A stretch of 64,000 bases of DNA from Batillaria attramentaria (Eukaryota; Mollusca; Gastropoda; Batillariidae), in the NCBI GenBank assembly GCA_018292915.2, contig JACVVK020000038.1, positions 780,001-844,000 of the forward strand, read 5' to 3'. Positions 24,521 to 37,200 of this stretch are shown piece by piece. Each line of letters starts with the position of its first letter. The stretch's first letter is position 1. Both the position numbers and the translations under genes were made by a program. The notes beneath the pieces are model-generated. The model ran no database searches and was not told the origin of the DNA. It saw nothing but the letters and a program-made list of their open reading frames with translations.

Positions 24521-24522
<2 letters not shown>

Positions 24523-24537
24523 GGGAATTATTCAGAA

Positions 24538-24775
24538 TGTCTCCTTTCCGTTCAGGCCTCACTGGAGTAATGCACGTCTACTTTCCGTTTAGGCCAGAGA
24601 GGCAGTTCACACAAATCCGCTTGCCTCACTTGTGTCCCTCCTCTGTGCAAAAAGTCCCAGCCTCACTGGCAGCTTTCCTTTTTTGTGACCGCCTACAGAC
24701 TAGCACACTCGCCAAACAGGGTACCTCAAATAAACACCAAACATGACCCCACGGTCAATATGTGTCATGACGCCT
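24538..24775 (+). repeat. Repeat V copy
   Basis: See 8058-8352; same order of blocks. Confidence 0.6.
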
Positions 24776-25109
24776 GCATTTCTTATGATGATGAGTGTAA
24801 ATGTGTGCTTTGTTCCCAGCTGAGTAATGACTCCCCCCCCCTTCCACCCGTCCCCGGGCCTGGAAACAGTGTAAAGTCAGACAGATTGCTGTAAAAAGTC
24901 AGACAGGTGAGTCGTTGGGCAACCGATCTAACGCTGTGCAGTACTTGTTATGTACACTACCACGATTTGGTTTTTCATCCAGATAACGCAGATGATGCAG
25001 TGAATGCGGCGACCACCTGCCGCCCTTTAGGGAAGACATAAAAAAATCTTCTTAGGACGTCATCCGAACCAGGCATTAAAGGCACCAGTTCTAAAATCAC
25101 TAGGCGTCA
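24776..25109. other. No feature recognised
   Basis: Unassigned. Confidence 0.5.
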
Positions 25110-25400
25110 TAAAGGACAGGTTTGTTTTTGTTTGACTTTTGTCTCCCCCAACTTATCGTCAGATCGAGAGGTGTGCCTCCCACGTCGTGGGTTGAATCCA
25201 CGGAAGGCTCTGAAGCTAGGATAAGCTTTTTTTATGCATGATGGTGAGGATGGGTGATAGTATGATGATGCTATGAAGGTCCATGTGGTTTGCGTGACAG
25301 GGCCGCACTCCCTGATTCCTGTCATGAATATCCCGGCGTTAACCAGGCCAGTGTACTACGGCATCCGCGACGATGCCGGGCGTGCAATCATCCACATCAT
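25110..25400 (-). repeat. Repeat X copy
   Basis: Reverse complement matches 31490-31780 throughout (GATGTGGATGATT, TTAACGCCGGGATATT, TTCCGTGGATTCAACCCACG). About 290 bp; probably a SINE. Confidence 0.6.
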
Positions 25401-25482
25401 GAGATGTGTCATATAAAAAAAAATAATAATACATGGCTTTTATAGAGCGCCGTTCTCCAGCTTCAAGGACTCGCTGCGCTTA

Positions 25483-25483
25483 A

Positions 25484-25574
<91 letters not shown>
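25483..25574. repeat. (CA)n
   Basis: About 45 units, following a GCGCCGTTCTCCAGC-type retroposon tail in reverse. Confidence 0.95.
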
Positions 25575-25578
<4 letters not shown>

Positions 25579-25664
25579 GCTATTTACATCCCCTTGGCTT
25601 AAATACAATTTGGCAGTGCAACGAACTCATGATGCACACAGACACTGAGACTTAACAGAGGTTT

Positions 25665-25770
25665 AGCAGTCAAAATCACGCTTTTCTGTGACAAAATTCA
25701 CTACACTGGCAAAACAGGGTACTTCAAACACACGCCAAACTTGACCCCACTCGCAGTTCGTATCCTTACG
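25665..25770 (+). repeat. Repeat V, 3' part
   Basis: Only the CACTGGCAAAACAGGG to TATCCTTAC segment. Confidence 0.5.
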
Positions 25771-25892
25771 CCACAGACCTGAACTTCAGCAGTTCCCAGA
25801 GCATGGCAGAGGACCGAGAGAGGTGGAGCGACCTCGTCTCAGAGTCATTAGCTGTGTCCCCTCCACCCACAGGGTTGCGGGGTAAGTGAGGC

Positions 25893-25935
25893 GAGAGCAT
25901 GTGGTGGAAAAAGACGTTAAACCCCCAACCCCCCC
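25893..25935 (+). mobile_element. SINE-A 3'-end fragment
   Basis: Only GTGGTGGAAAAAGACGTTAA and the following C-rich tail are present. Confidence 0.5.
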
Positions 25936-27091
<1,156 letters not shown>

Positions 27092-27093
<2 letters not shown>

Positions 27094-27454
27094 ATTGGTC
27101 TAGTGACCCAGCGAGCTGAATCGATGCATTTCACATCCCGTTCTTCTTTCCCTTGGACTCCCCCGGGCAGACCGGACGGCCGGAGGTGACGCAGCGTCAA
27201 TCCCCAGTTCGTCAGGACGCGGGCAACGCACGCACGGCCTTTGTCACGGTTTCCTTCCGGCGTTAACGAAGCAGTTAGCTCCTGGTTGTTGTTTTTTTTT
27301 TTGCCACCGTCAGCACAGCCTGTGTCCAGAATCAATTTACAGGGGCTTGCCTGAGTGTCTGGCCCTGCATGGCCAACGGATTTGGGCCAGATATGCATAC
27401 GTGTCAGACCTATTTGCGTATGCCTAGGTAAAAAAAAGGGAATCAGTCTGCTAG
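27092..27454. other. No feature recognised
   Basis: Unassigned. Confidence 0.5.
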
Positions 27455-27795
27455 GGAAATGTTCGGCCCACAACATTTGAACACCCCAAAACAACAACAA
27501 CAACAAACCAAACAACAAACAAACAAACAACAACAACAACAACAACAAACAAAAACAACAAAAACAACAAAAACAACAAAAACAAAAACAACAAAAACAA
27601 ACGCATATCTAAATTCCGAAACTTAGATAGCCGAGCTAACCCTTCGCACCACGTGACTGTGATGTGTCCAGTCCAATGTGTGAGAGAGTGCGTGTGATTC
27701 ACGTAGGCGTGCATGCTGGGTTCAGTTCGCGGCGCTTTGAGCCGATTCAAGAGAATTGGTAAAGCGCCTGTACTCAGTTATTATTATTAGCCATT
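27455..27795 (+). mobile_element. SINE-B copy, head missing, expanded (AACAAC)n inside
   Basis: Starts within the body near GGGAAATGTTCGGCCC. A CAA-rich expansion (27485-27600) replaces the short A-rich stretch seen in other copies. It ends GTAAAGCGCCTG plus (ATT)n. Confidence 0.7.
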
Positions 27796-28256
27796 ATTAA
27801 TATAAAGCAACACGTATAAACATATCAGCAAAACATTGTTGCCGTAGTGATTGTTTTTTTTTTTTTTTGTCAAAGTACACGTTTGTGTTTGACAGGACAA
27901 AGAAAAGGTTCATACAGATTTACCAACTGATTAAAAAAAAAAAGCAGAGGGAAATCCCACGCAAGGAAGACAACAAACTCGTTTGAATTCCGCCAATCAC
28001 AGTGCGATGTTGAATGGCGTGTTTATCACGTGAGCTGCTGTTCCTTCAGCTTGAGCCCCGTCCTGCATCCAGGCCAGGAAGGTGTTCGGTTTTAGCGAGT
28101 TCTTTCTTCTCCCAAGGGGATCCGACCTTCGTGCCGAGACGCACGGTCACGCTGAAAGAAATTAAGGTTTTAAACCAGTTTCGTAGAGGAGACACGGGGG
28201 ACAGTGTGGCAATCGATTGGGTAATTATTCCACAACCACTGAGCGGTAACGTGTGA
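27796..28256. other. No feature recognised
   Basis: Unassigned; T and A runs at 27856 and 27933. Confidence 0.5.
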
Positions 28257-28665
28257 AACGGTCGGTGGTCTAGTGGTTAAGAGACTTGTCACCAATGCGA
28301 GAGGTGGGGGGTTCGTGTCCCACTCGGGGCAAAGAATTTTTCCTTCTCGTATGTGGCACCGTTCATTCGGGCCGATCGTCGGGGGTTCTCTCCGGGTACT
28401 CCGGCTTCCTCCCCCTCTGCTTTGGAAATGTTCAGCCCACCAAATTTGAAAAATAAATGTAATTCTAAAATTCCGAAATTTAAATAGCTGAGCTGACCCT
28501 TCGCACCACGTGATTGTAATGTGTTTATGTCCAGTGTGTGGGAGAATGCGTGTGATTCACGTGAGCGTGCGTGTTGGGTTCAGTTCGCGGCGCTTTGAGC
28601 CGATTCGTGAAATTGGGTAAAGCGCCTATACAATACTCATTATTATTATTATTATTTATTATTAA
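28257..28665 (+). mobile_element. SINE-B copy, full length with (ATT)n tail
   Basis: Nearly the same sequence as 5434-5875 through the whole body, ending (ATT)n at 28640-28665. Probably one of the younger copies. Confidence 0.8.
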
Positions 28666-28965
28666 ACGCAAAAACAGTCTTTCGAGTCTTTCTCTTACCA
28701 CAATCAATACTCTTTCATATTGCGGCTTCCAGCTTTGTTCTGATGGTGCATCTGCACACATGAAATGCAGATACAGACTAAACCATAAGTGGACCCAAGT
28801 TGATTCTGTATGTCGGCCGCATCTCGTAAGGTGAGCGATGGTCACGGGCCGTCACCGCTGTGAGGGCGAAGCGAGGCCGAGCTTGTGGTACGAGTCTGTG
28901 ATACCTGGGTTTTCTTGGCTACCGGGCTGCTCATCAGGGGGTTTCTCTTTGGGTTTTCCGGCTTT

Positions 28966-29082
28966 CCTCCCTCAGCAAAATGGAAAATAGGATAGGTACT
29001 GGGTGGCGCTGCACCGCGGCGATGCGCTTTCCCCCGCAGGAAGGAGCCCGAATTTCCCAACAGAGACAATGAAGTAACAAAA
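28966..29082 (+). repeat. Repeat C copy
   Basis: CTGCACCGCGGCGATGCGCT, then CCCGAATTTCCC and GACAATGAAGTAAC. Confidence 0.6.
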
Positions 29083-29492
29083 ACCCCACCAATACCAACA
29101 AAAAAACCCAAACAAACCATGTTTTACTTGATGATCAATCATGTTAATATTACTCATACTAATATTAATCATGGTAATGTATTACTATTTGTTTAGCACT
29201 TTTAGATGTTTGTTGCACTTGGTCCGCTGCGTCGCCCGATGAGTTGAGGAGTAAGGAAACGTCTTGTGGCAGTGAGGTGCTGACTGCATGCCAAAGCTGA
29301 AAATTTGGCAGCACAGTGAACTGGCTCACAACAACTTGCGAACAGACAGCTCAGTCTTTCTCTGTCTCTCATTGTCTGTCTCTGTGTCTCTCTTTCTTTC
29401 TTTCTCTCATCATGATTCATTATAATAAATATTGGTTCATTTGCCCCCCCCCCTCCCGTCTCTCTTTAAGATAAAGTTCAATTGCCCCCCCC

Positions 29493-29533
<41 letters not shown>

Positions 29534-29629
29534 TCATTTCCTTTAGATCGATAGTTAATACTTTTGTTTGTCTTTTTTCCCTCTTCCCCCCCCCCCCCCC
29601 CTTGTTTTGATGTTGTCTTTTTTACCCTT
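29083..29629. other. No gene; pyrimidine-rich
   Basis: (TC)n at 29495-29527 and poly-C runs at 29443, 29484 and 29587. Confidence 0.5.
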
Positions 29630-29750
29630 TAAAGTAGAGCAACAGGACAGCTTGTAAGACAGGCAGCAATGCCTAAATGCTCTATCCTGAATAATAAAAC
29701 GTTCATCATCATCATCATCATCATCATCTCTCTCTCTCTCTCTCTCTGTT
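29630..29750 (+). repeat. Retroposon 3' tail with (ATC)n(TC)n
   Basis: GCTCTATCCTGAATAATAAA followed by (TCA)n 29702-29728 and (TC)n. Confidence 0.5.
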
Positions 29751-30127
29751 TGTCTCTGTCTAGCTTTCCGGTGCGATTACTGTTCCGCCAAGTCAGTAAA
29801 ATCCTCCCTCTGCCTGTGCGCAAGCAAATGGTGTTTTCCAGGCGTCATTACTTTTCCTCCACTTCTGTAAAACTCCCTCAATCATTTAAATGCAGAAACC
29901 GCAACATACCGCGGTCAGCACCTAATGACGCCACTTCCTGCACCCCCCAGAAGAACCGGGCATTTTTTCCCCGCCTGATTTTTGCCCAGTAGTACCGCCT
30001 GTTGTGACACGAACCGCACTGACGTGATGAACATTGCTCAATACGAGCAGAAAATCACGTTTGAAATTGTGCGCTCAGTGACAGATAACCTGACATTACC
30101 GAGAGGCAGCTTAAAATACCTTAAAAA
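29751..30127. other. No feature recognised
   Basis: Unassigned. Confidence 0.5.
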
Positions 30128-30185
30128 TACAGACAATGGGGGCTCGGCCTTTTGATTGACAGGAATGGAGTCGTCCATTTGATAT
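30128..30185 (+). mobile_element. MITE-CRE right-end fragment
   Basis: Only the last ~58 bp (GGCCTTTTGATTGACAGG, GGAGTCGTCCATT). Confidence 0.55.
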
Positions 30186-30428
30186 GGAGCATCTGCTGGT
30201 GAGTTACTAGCGTCTAACGCGTACGGAAACACGTACGACTGCATCTCGTAAATCTTTCCCATATGCACGTGCCCTTTAAAAACTGTTTTTTTTGTGTGTG
30301 TGTTTTTGGCGTACGAGTTTTGTAGGAGTAATTCACTATGAATCAGACTACATCAATATTCCTTCATGGTGGCGTTAGTTATCTCTTAAAAACCTATTCA
30401 AAAATCACATATTTTACTAGAAATCTGT

Positions 30429-30892
30429 TGGCCCGATATGTAAACGTCGCGGTTTATTTAACCCACGGCTACGGGCCTAATCCAGACTAGGACAAACGAA
30501 ACAACAACAACAAATTATATGAAAGAGGAGGCGAAGAAAGGAAAAAATAAATCCTTCTATAACGGCTTAGGCATCTTGCTGGAATGGACCCGCTTCCCGA
30601 TAAAACAAACAAACAAACAACAACAAAAAACCCAGAAAATTTAACCCAGGAACTAGTTTAGTTTAGGACAAACGAAACAACAACAACAAATTATATGACA
30701 GAGGAGGCGAAGAAAGGAAAAAATAAATCCTTCTATAACGGCTTAGGCATCTTGCTGGAATGGACCCGCTTCCCGATAAAACAAACAAACAAAAAAAAAA
30801 AAAAAAACCAGAAAATTTAACCCAGGAGCTAGTTTAGTTCGAGGTTAGACTCTAACCCGGGGCTAAACTCCTAACCTCGACTTCTACAGGCA
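30429..30892 (-). mobile_element. MITE-G copy 4 with internal 176-bp tandem duplication
   Basis: Reverse orientation. The segment starting at 30489 is repeated from 30665 almost without change, so this copy is about 180 bp longer than the others. The near-identity of the two halves points to a recent duplication. Confidence 0.65.
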
Positions 30893-30895
30893 CAT

Positions 30896-31083
30896 CACTT
30901 GCAGCCACTATCATGCAATCTGTAGCGGTCTCGCGCTTAGCAGGGAAGACCCACACCTTGCGAAATAGTGGCTTGAAGTGGCCCCTCAGTATTGGTTGGC
31001 TTGTTGTTTTTAACCAGTCTCAGCATTTAGCGGGCAGGGGTGGGGGTGGGGGGGGGGGGTCAGGCTCGAGCTCTTAAGAGTGA
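30896..31083 (+). mobile_element. MITE-T copy 2, left end lost
   Basis: Keeps the internal hairpin blocks and the GCTCTTAAGAGT right end. It abuts the MITE-G copy ending at 30892 and has gained a poly-G expansion at 31038-31060. Confidence 0.6.
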
Positions 31084-31296
31084 TGGAGCCTTAGACAGAA
31101 CCCAAGCGTGAAAAGAAACTATGAGAACGGGGAGAGAAGCCGGCAAAAAAAAAAAAAAAAAAAACACCCGGGGCTTCCAAATGACTTCAACACCCGCCAC
31201 GGTAACGGAGGTTGAAATTGCCTCCCTTTCTCACTTGCGTCGCTATACTGAAACAATTCCCATCCTCACCCTACGCCCACCATGCCCCAAGAACCG

Positions 31297-31480
31297 ATAA
31301 GTAAGAGAAGCACTTCGGACCATGGACCGGGAGACCCGGGTTCGAGTCCCAGCCCAGGCAAGCGGGATTAATCCTAGCTAGGTCGGCTCCTACCCAGAGC
31401 GGGTGTGCTATGGGCCCAATGGGGAGGCTGTTGCCACACACCCGAGATTCACCCACTTCACGGGTGCGACTTTGGTGTTG
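31297..31480 (+). repeat. tRNA-like SINE head (SINE-D)
   Basis: Contains B-box-like GGGTTCGAGTCCCAGCC. No cloverleaf with a proper anticodon arm can be drawn with confidence, so it is treated as SINE-derived. It runs into a repeat X copy. Confidence 0.45.
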
Positions 31481-31489
31481 CTTCCCTTA

Positions 31490-31780
31490 GTATGACACGT
31501 CTTATGATGTGGATGATTACAAGGCCGGCACCGCAGGTGCCGTAGTTCCGGGGGCTGACTAACGCCGGGATATTTATGACAAGAAGCGTAGAATGCGGCC
31601 CTGCCCCGTAGTCCCAAACCACACGGACCTCTATAGCATCATTTTACCATCATCCTCATCTCCATCATCATGCATAATAAAAATTGTCCCAGCTTTCGAG
31701 CCCTCCGTGGGTTCCACCCATGACCTGGGAGGAACACCACTGGAGCTGGGAGAGAGTTGGGACAGAAAAAAAAAAATCTA
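31490..31780 (+). repeat. Repeat X copy
   Basis: See 25110-25400; ends in an A-rich tail. Confidence 0.6.
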
Positions 31781-32205
31781 GACAAGGACTGCTATAGGTC
31801 AAAACCTACGTGAGTGTTTTCTGTGCAACAAAAAGAAGCACCGCCACGACAGAGTGTTTCCAAACAGTAGCACCGAGTGTTTCCATTTACAAATTTGGGT
31901 AGCACCGAGTGTTTCCAGCGGACTTCGGTCTGTCGGTGTGAGAACGAGAAAGAGGCCGTATATATATAGCAGAAAACGTATTTCACTAACGGGTTACTAC
32001 AAGACACAGACGCGTGCATGGCCATCCTAAAATACAAGAATTACGGCTTTGCGCGGACACAACCGCAGTCTTAACTTTTTTTTTCCTTTTTTTTTTTCTT
32101 TCTCATTTCTTAGGTATGGGTACACAGAAATATATACATTCGCATAGTTGGCCATCATTAGTTAGCAACTGTCAACACGTTTGACAATGGTGTGCATTAC
32201 CATAA
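31781..32205. other. No gene; short direct repeats
   Basis: GCACCGAGTGTTTCCA occurs at about 31870 and 31911; a related CACCAAGTGTTTCCA is near 37163. Confidence 0.45.
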
Positions 32206-32411
32206 TTAACCCTTTCACTGCCACACACGTTTGTTTGGTCACTCACTGATTGTACCCCTTCACACGACAGGCTGTACAAAGGAAGCAAAACGTGTTTGTG
32301 TATGAAGAATTTTTTTGTAACCACTAGAACGACTACATTTTGAACAAGTTTGACATCTAAGCTAGAGGCGCGAGTAATAAAATTCTGTCACCATGGCAGT
32401 GAACGGGTTAA
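32206..32411. mobile_element. piggyBac-type miniature element
   Basis: A 198-bp element (32210-32407) with termini CCCTTTCACTGCCA and, inverted, CCCGTTCACTGCCA, directly flanked by TTAA on both sides (32206-32209, 32408-32411). CCC...GGG ends with a TTAA duplication are the hallmark of the piggyBac superfamily. No transposase. Confidence 0.8.
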
Positions 32412-33234
32412 CAGTGTGCAGTCTTAGCTTTTGTAAGCGGCCGTTTTTCCCCTAAGAACTCATCACACACATAGAGGCTTTCGGGTAATGGACAAATTCT
32501 AAGAAATGGTGATGTGTAAAATTAGTACATCTCGTTTTAGTTTTAGAGACTTTTTAACTGTAGCTGAAGTGTGTATTATTATGTGTGAGTTTTCATATTT
32601 ATTGTGTATCTTTTTTTTTGTACCAGGTCCACCGTGCCCGAATGTCCCTTTTATGGGATGAAAAATATTGATTGATTGATTGATTGATTGATCTGTGACT
32701 GTCCCGACGCCGTTTATGCTCTGACACATTCCGTTCCGCGTAACAACCCCCCTTGAGAAGGGGTTCTATCCACGCATTCCCGCCCTTACAGTACGTGACT
32801 GATTCTTCCTTATTGACTCTTGCCATCCCTTCCCCACCCCACCTCCCCCACCCCTCCCCATTTTCTCTTTCTCTCGTATCCGTCACAGGGTCCCTGGCAA
32901 TTATCCAGAAGCTGCTGGGTAAAGCCCGACCAAATCCGGCGTGTCGCCCGTGTAAACGTTGACAGAATTCTCTCGGAACAACGCGGGACACCACCGGATT
33001 TTCAGCCTGACGCCGATGTCATTTGCGAAGGGAGATTACTCTTCCTGTCGCGCTTCCGGTTTCATTTCGGCGAAAATATGGGGCACTGGTTCCAATCTGC
33101 TGGTGACACATCTCTTGTAATGGGTGTGCTGAACTTAAAAAAAAGCGTGAGAATGTTTGTTCTTGTCGAATACACTTAGATGCGAAGGTGAATGATGACA
33201 CAGAGAGAGAAGGGGGGGGGGGGGGGATGATCAA
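32412..33234. other. No gene; (ATTG)n tail
   Basis: (ATTG)n at 32668-32692 after a CCCTTTTATGGGATGAAAAA motif, a likely retroposon 3' end. Poly-G at 33213-33227. Otherwise unassigned. Confidence 0.45.
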
Positions 33235-33597
33235 ACAGACGACTCCACGCCTGTCAATAAAAAAGGGCTACCCCCCAGAATTCAGCCAATCCCGTGCCGC
33301 TGCATAATGAGCACAACACGTCGCATGATCTAGCCAAAGACCGTAGATAATACTTTCTTGCCAGACACTACAGAGGGAACCACATGTATTTCGATATGAC
33401 TGAAACGTGGAAAGTCCATTGGCGTCATTTGACGACATTTGAGGAAAAAGGTCATTACGTCAGTCTCTGTCATCTTAAAATCACCCCAATATCCATAAAA
33501 TGACGTCATGGACGTACTGTGTTTTGCCAATACACGGCAAAGTAAAGGGGCGGGGCTTATTTGGCCTCGAGTCTTGCCGAGTGGAGTCGTCTATTGC
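33235..33597 (-). mobile_element. MITE-CRE copy 3, both ends present
   Basis: Plus-strand left end CAGACGACTCCACGCCTGTC; right end in reverse CAATAGACGACTCCACTC. TGACGTCA near 33501. This is the best-preserved pair of termini and defines the inverted repeat as (A/C)(T/A)(A/G)GACGACTCCACTC-like. Confidence 0.7.
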
Positions 33598-33908
33598 AAG
33601 TGTCTCTTAACCTTGAGATCGATCTTGGAAAGGTGCTGTGCCACATTTAAAACTACACGCAACGCTGATGTACAGTTATATGCATGCACGAAGCGGTCAA
33701 GTTACTTTGAAATAAGCGAATGAATTCATCAGTTAAACTGACAGCCGAATCCTATCACAAACCCTAAACCCTACGGTTCATCATGTTCAATCGGTTTTTA
33801 TTTGTCTTCTTTCAAAAATGCAGCCTCGTTTTGGTTATTTTGGGCGCATGCGCATACCTTGTCAGCCGTATCTCGGGATGGCGTACATCTTGGTAAGTCG
33901 CATCAAGA
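33598..33908. other. No feature recognised
   Basis: Unassigned. Confidence 0.5.
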
Positions 33909-33995
33909 TGAGTTAGCCGGTTAGCTGGTTGCTGGTTAGCCGGTTAGCTGTTAGCCGATTAGCTGGGTAGCTGGTTGGTAGACTGGTTGACTGGC
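33909..33995. repeat. Short GGTTAGCTGGTTAGCC-type minisatellite
   Basis: Irregular repeats of GTTAGC(C/T)GGTTAGCTG. Confidence 0.65.
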
Positions 33996-34082
33996 TTGTA
34001 TTTCCCAGTTGCAGTCAAGTCCGGTCAAGTCAAGATTTTATTCGCGACCCCCTAGCGGCATTGAATATGATGAACACCATCC

Positions 34083-34085
<3 letters not shown>

Positions 34086-34154
<69 letters not shown>

Positions 34155-34342
34155 GCCGGGGGCAGCCCGTGTATGATGCTGCACATCATGTTTTTTTTAA
34201 TTTTTTTTTTAGTTAAATGTATGTGTGGAGGCATGTTGTGTGTATTTCTGGGTGAGTGAGTGTGTGTTCTTTGTAAGGCGCCCTGAGCTCCCGCGAGAGG
34301 GAGGCCGTTCCTTAAGTACCCATAAGGAGGGAAAACGCCCAC
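34086..34342 (+). mobile_element. CR1/L2-type LINE tail with (GT)n, broken by a solo LTR
   Basis: (GT)n 34086-34152, then TAAGGCGCCCTGAGCTC near 34276. The sequence is cut at 34342 by the LTR and resumes at 35084. Confidence 0.65.
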
Positions 34343-35083
34343 TGTTACGAGTGTGGCTGTGTGTTTTGTACTGTGTTGATTGATAATAGCTGTGCTGTTT
34401 TTTTGTTTTTTGTTTTTTTCAGAAGGTTGAGTGAAACAAAGAAGTTGCTTCGTTTAGTTCATATTGCGTTTTAATCATGTAGAGCTGTCCTCCGTGTTCC
34501 AGAAGTTTCTATTGTTTTTCACGAAAATTCTACAAGTGTCGACATTGTTTTGACTGTAGCTAATTTTGCCACAGGAGGCAGTACGCGTTTAGAGTCAAGG
34601 TCTGAGTCTCCCGGAAATCTCGTGCAAATCGCTTTGTTATGACTTGTTTACGATTAGGAGTTATATAACGCGCCTAGATTCGACGGGCGGGTACTCAGTA
34701 ATTCTGGATTCTTCTCAATCTTAAAATAGTAATGAGGCGATATATGTTCTGATTTTTGATTGGTTCCTTCATGATAGAAGGTCAGTCTAGAATGTGCTAG
34801 AATGCTATGAGACTGTATATAAAGGTTCTGAGATGTTTTCGAGTGTGTGTGGATGAGAGACGCTCATTATGTGCGAAGCTTGAGCGTGCAGTGTGACACC
34901 AGAGACGTGCTATAATAAATTCCATACGGCTGTAACTTTTCTACGCGCTCACGAGTTTTTGTGTGAGTGAATGAGACTTCTTCCGCAGTCAATACAAGAA
35001 CTCGCTACGTGAAGAGTGTTTGCTTGGCTGTCACCGTATTCCTGGGTAAGACGACGGGCTCTTCTAATATTCACCACGTAACA
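34343..35083 (+). mobile_element. Solo LTR with CCCAC target duplication
   Basis: A 741-bp block begins TGTTACG and ends CGTAACA, perfect 7-bp inverted termini of the TG...CA type. It is flanked by the direct repeat CCCAC (34338-34342 and 35084-35088). Inside are a TATA-like TATATAAAG at 34816-34824 and AATAAA at 34914-34919, spaced about 95 bp apart as in an LTR promoter and polyadenylation region. No gag/pol sequence lies on either side, so it is a solo LTR. It interrupts a LINE tail. A 5-bp duplication fits Gypsy, Copia or BEL families; which one cannot be told. Confidence 0.75.
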
Positions 35084-35135
35084 CCCACACATACATACTT
35101 ATTGTGATAAGCTAAACAATGAGCAGTGTAACACA

Positions 35136-35136
<1 letters not shown>

Positions 35137-35173
<37 letters not shown>

Positions 35174-35345
35174 AGGGGGGTGGGGGGTTACAAAGCGACA
35201 TCTTGTCTGAGGAGGCCACTACTTTCCAGGTCAATGGCTTCAAATATATCTGTTATCAAAATAACCCTGAATAAGGCGGTCACCTGTTTAAGACGGCCAC
35301 TTGTTTCTGGTTCCTTGGAATTAGCGCATGGCCACCTAGGACAGG
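35137..35345 (+). repeat. (GT)n followed by GGCGGTCACCTGTTTAAGAC-type repeat
   Basis: (GT)n 35137-35171. The rest pairs imperfectly with the 24100-24270 sequence in reverse (AAGGCGGTCACCTGT, ACAGGTGCACCTGT). Confidence 0.5.
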
Positions 35346-35640
35346 TGCACCTGTATCAGCATCCGGCAAGCAGACGTCGATACAAATCATAACAATTATT
35401 ATGACGCCGTCACGACAATTCTGCCTGTCTGCTAGACTTCCTGGCACGACACTCAGAACTCCCGGGATGGGCGGGTCAAGAACTCTGTGTCGGTGGCGGC
35501 TGCTCCGTGCAACAGAGGCATGGCCACACACTGGGCACTCACCACTGTCAATCTGACACCCAACTACACCACTTTGTTCCTGTATTTTCTTGTACTTGTT
35601 CATTCGTTCATTTATTTCTTGTACCCGCTCCCTCCTCCCC

Positions 35641-35992
35641 CCTCCAAAACAAAACAAAACAAAGAAAGAAAAAATCCCATAAAACAAAAAAGCAAACAAA
35701 AACCAACCAACCAACCAACCAACCAACCAATCGAACAAACAAACAACAACAAAAAAACAAAAACCAACCAACCAACCAACCAAACAAACAAACAAACAAA
35801 CAAACAAACAAACAAACAAACAAACAAACAAACAAACACCGGCACCACCACCACCAACAAAAAACCCCCCAAAATAAAAATATATAAACAACCCATAACA
35901 AGAAAACAAAACAAAACCCAACAACGCCGACAACACAAACAAAAAACCCCAATAAAACAAACAAACAAAAACAAACAAACAACAACAACAAC

Positions 35993-36025
<33 letters not shown>

Positions 36026-36030
36026 ACACA
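35641..36030. repeat. A/C-rich low-complexity block
   Basis: (AACC)n, (AAAC)n and (AAC)n runs. The open frames on both strands are compositional. Confidence 0.9.
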
Positions 36031-36064
36031 GACTTACTCCCGGCACCATCCTCGATCAAAAGTT

Positions 36065-36365
36065 AAAGGCGCCGTTTCCATGTTTGCTCAGCCACCTTAC
36101 GTTTTAGAACAGTTTCGCTCCTGAGTGCGCCTGTACGCTCGAAATCCTCTATCTTCATGATTAGTACAGCTCTTAATGCCATACAATGTTGTTTGCATGT
36201 TGCGGTCGAACATTCAAATTCTACGACTGTTGCAGGCGACAATCTCGCTCAGCGCATTAACCCTACGTGTAGTGAGTACGCTTTAGCTGGCTCAGTGCCA
36301 GCATTTGACACGCTGTCAGCGTGTAGGTGTCTACATGGTGTAATACTAAACACAACGAAAACAGC
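36065..36365 (+). repeat. Repeat U copy, uninterrupted
   Basis: The most complete U copy; shows the sequence without the SINE found at 23678-23867. Its last bases run into the 23-bp array. Confidence 0.55.
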
Positions 36366-36475
36366 ACAGAACGATGTGTGAAAACAGCACAGAACGATGT
36401 GTGAAAACAGCACAGAACGATGTGTGAAAACAGCACAGAACGATGTGTGAAAACAGCACAGAACGATGTGTGAGA
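36366..36475. repeat. 23-bp tandem repeat, ~5 units
   Basis: Units built on GAAAACAGCACAGAACGATG, essentially identical. The first unit is the natural end of the adjoining repeat U copy, so the array grew from that end. Confidence 0.85.
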
Positions 36476-37200
36476 ACTGAATACAAAGCCTCCGGCCCCT
36501 TCCAGTGAAAGCCCGTGAGACTACTCAGCGCGGTCAGAAAGTTCTGCCGATAAAACTGTCTAGCTTGCGAACCCTCAGTTTGGCGTCAACTCCCCGGATA
36601 TAGTTAGCTGAGCCGACGTTGTCCTCTTCTTACAGCTGAGTGAATTACGCCTGACAAATTTAAAAGCAGCGATGGCTGGCGACTACATGTCCCTACTCAC
36701 CAGACATTAGGGGGACCGAATCAGTCTCAGGGGAGACAAAGCTGAGAGGAGACTGGTGGCCACAAAATATTGGTCTCCTAATGATACAGGCATTTGGCCT
36801 GAAACGCGGGGGGGGGGGGGAGGGGGGGGGGGGGTAGTGAAAATGGGCGATTGTGTTTCTGGTGTTAAAACGATTCAAAAGTTTTTTTTGTTTTTGTTTT
36901 TGTTCTTCAGAACTGTTCTGAAATGTGAGCTAACACCCGTCTTGGGTCGTAGTCTGCATAATACCCACCCGGCCTTTCTGCCACACACCGACAAACCGAA
37001 ATTTAATAAACAGTAACACCGAGTGATTTGTTTTTGCTTTTATGTTCACGTGTTGCTCGTTTCCATTTGGTTGACTGTGTGTTTATGTTCTGTCTATCCT
37101 GTATATGTGCAAAATGTGAAGAAGAAGAAGAACAACAACAACAACACCACCACCACCACCACACCAAGTGTTTCCACTTTCAAACGTGAATAGCGCCGAC
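36476..37200. other. No gene; poly-G
   Basis: Poly-G 36809-36834; (AAG)n(AAC)n(ACC)n at 37120-37162. Confidence 0.5.

Noticed and set aside
35487..36107. Overlapping 200+ codon frames on both strands
   Set aside because: Compositional: (CAAA)n, (CCAA)n and (CAA)n tracts.
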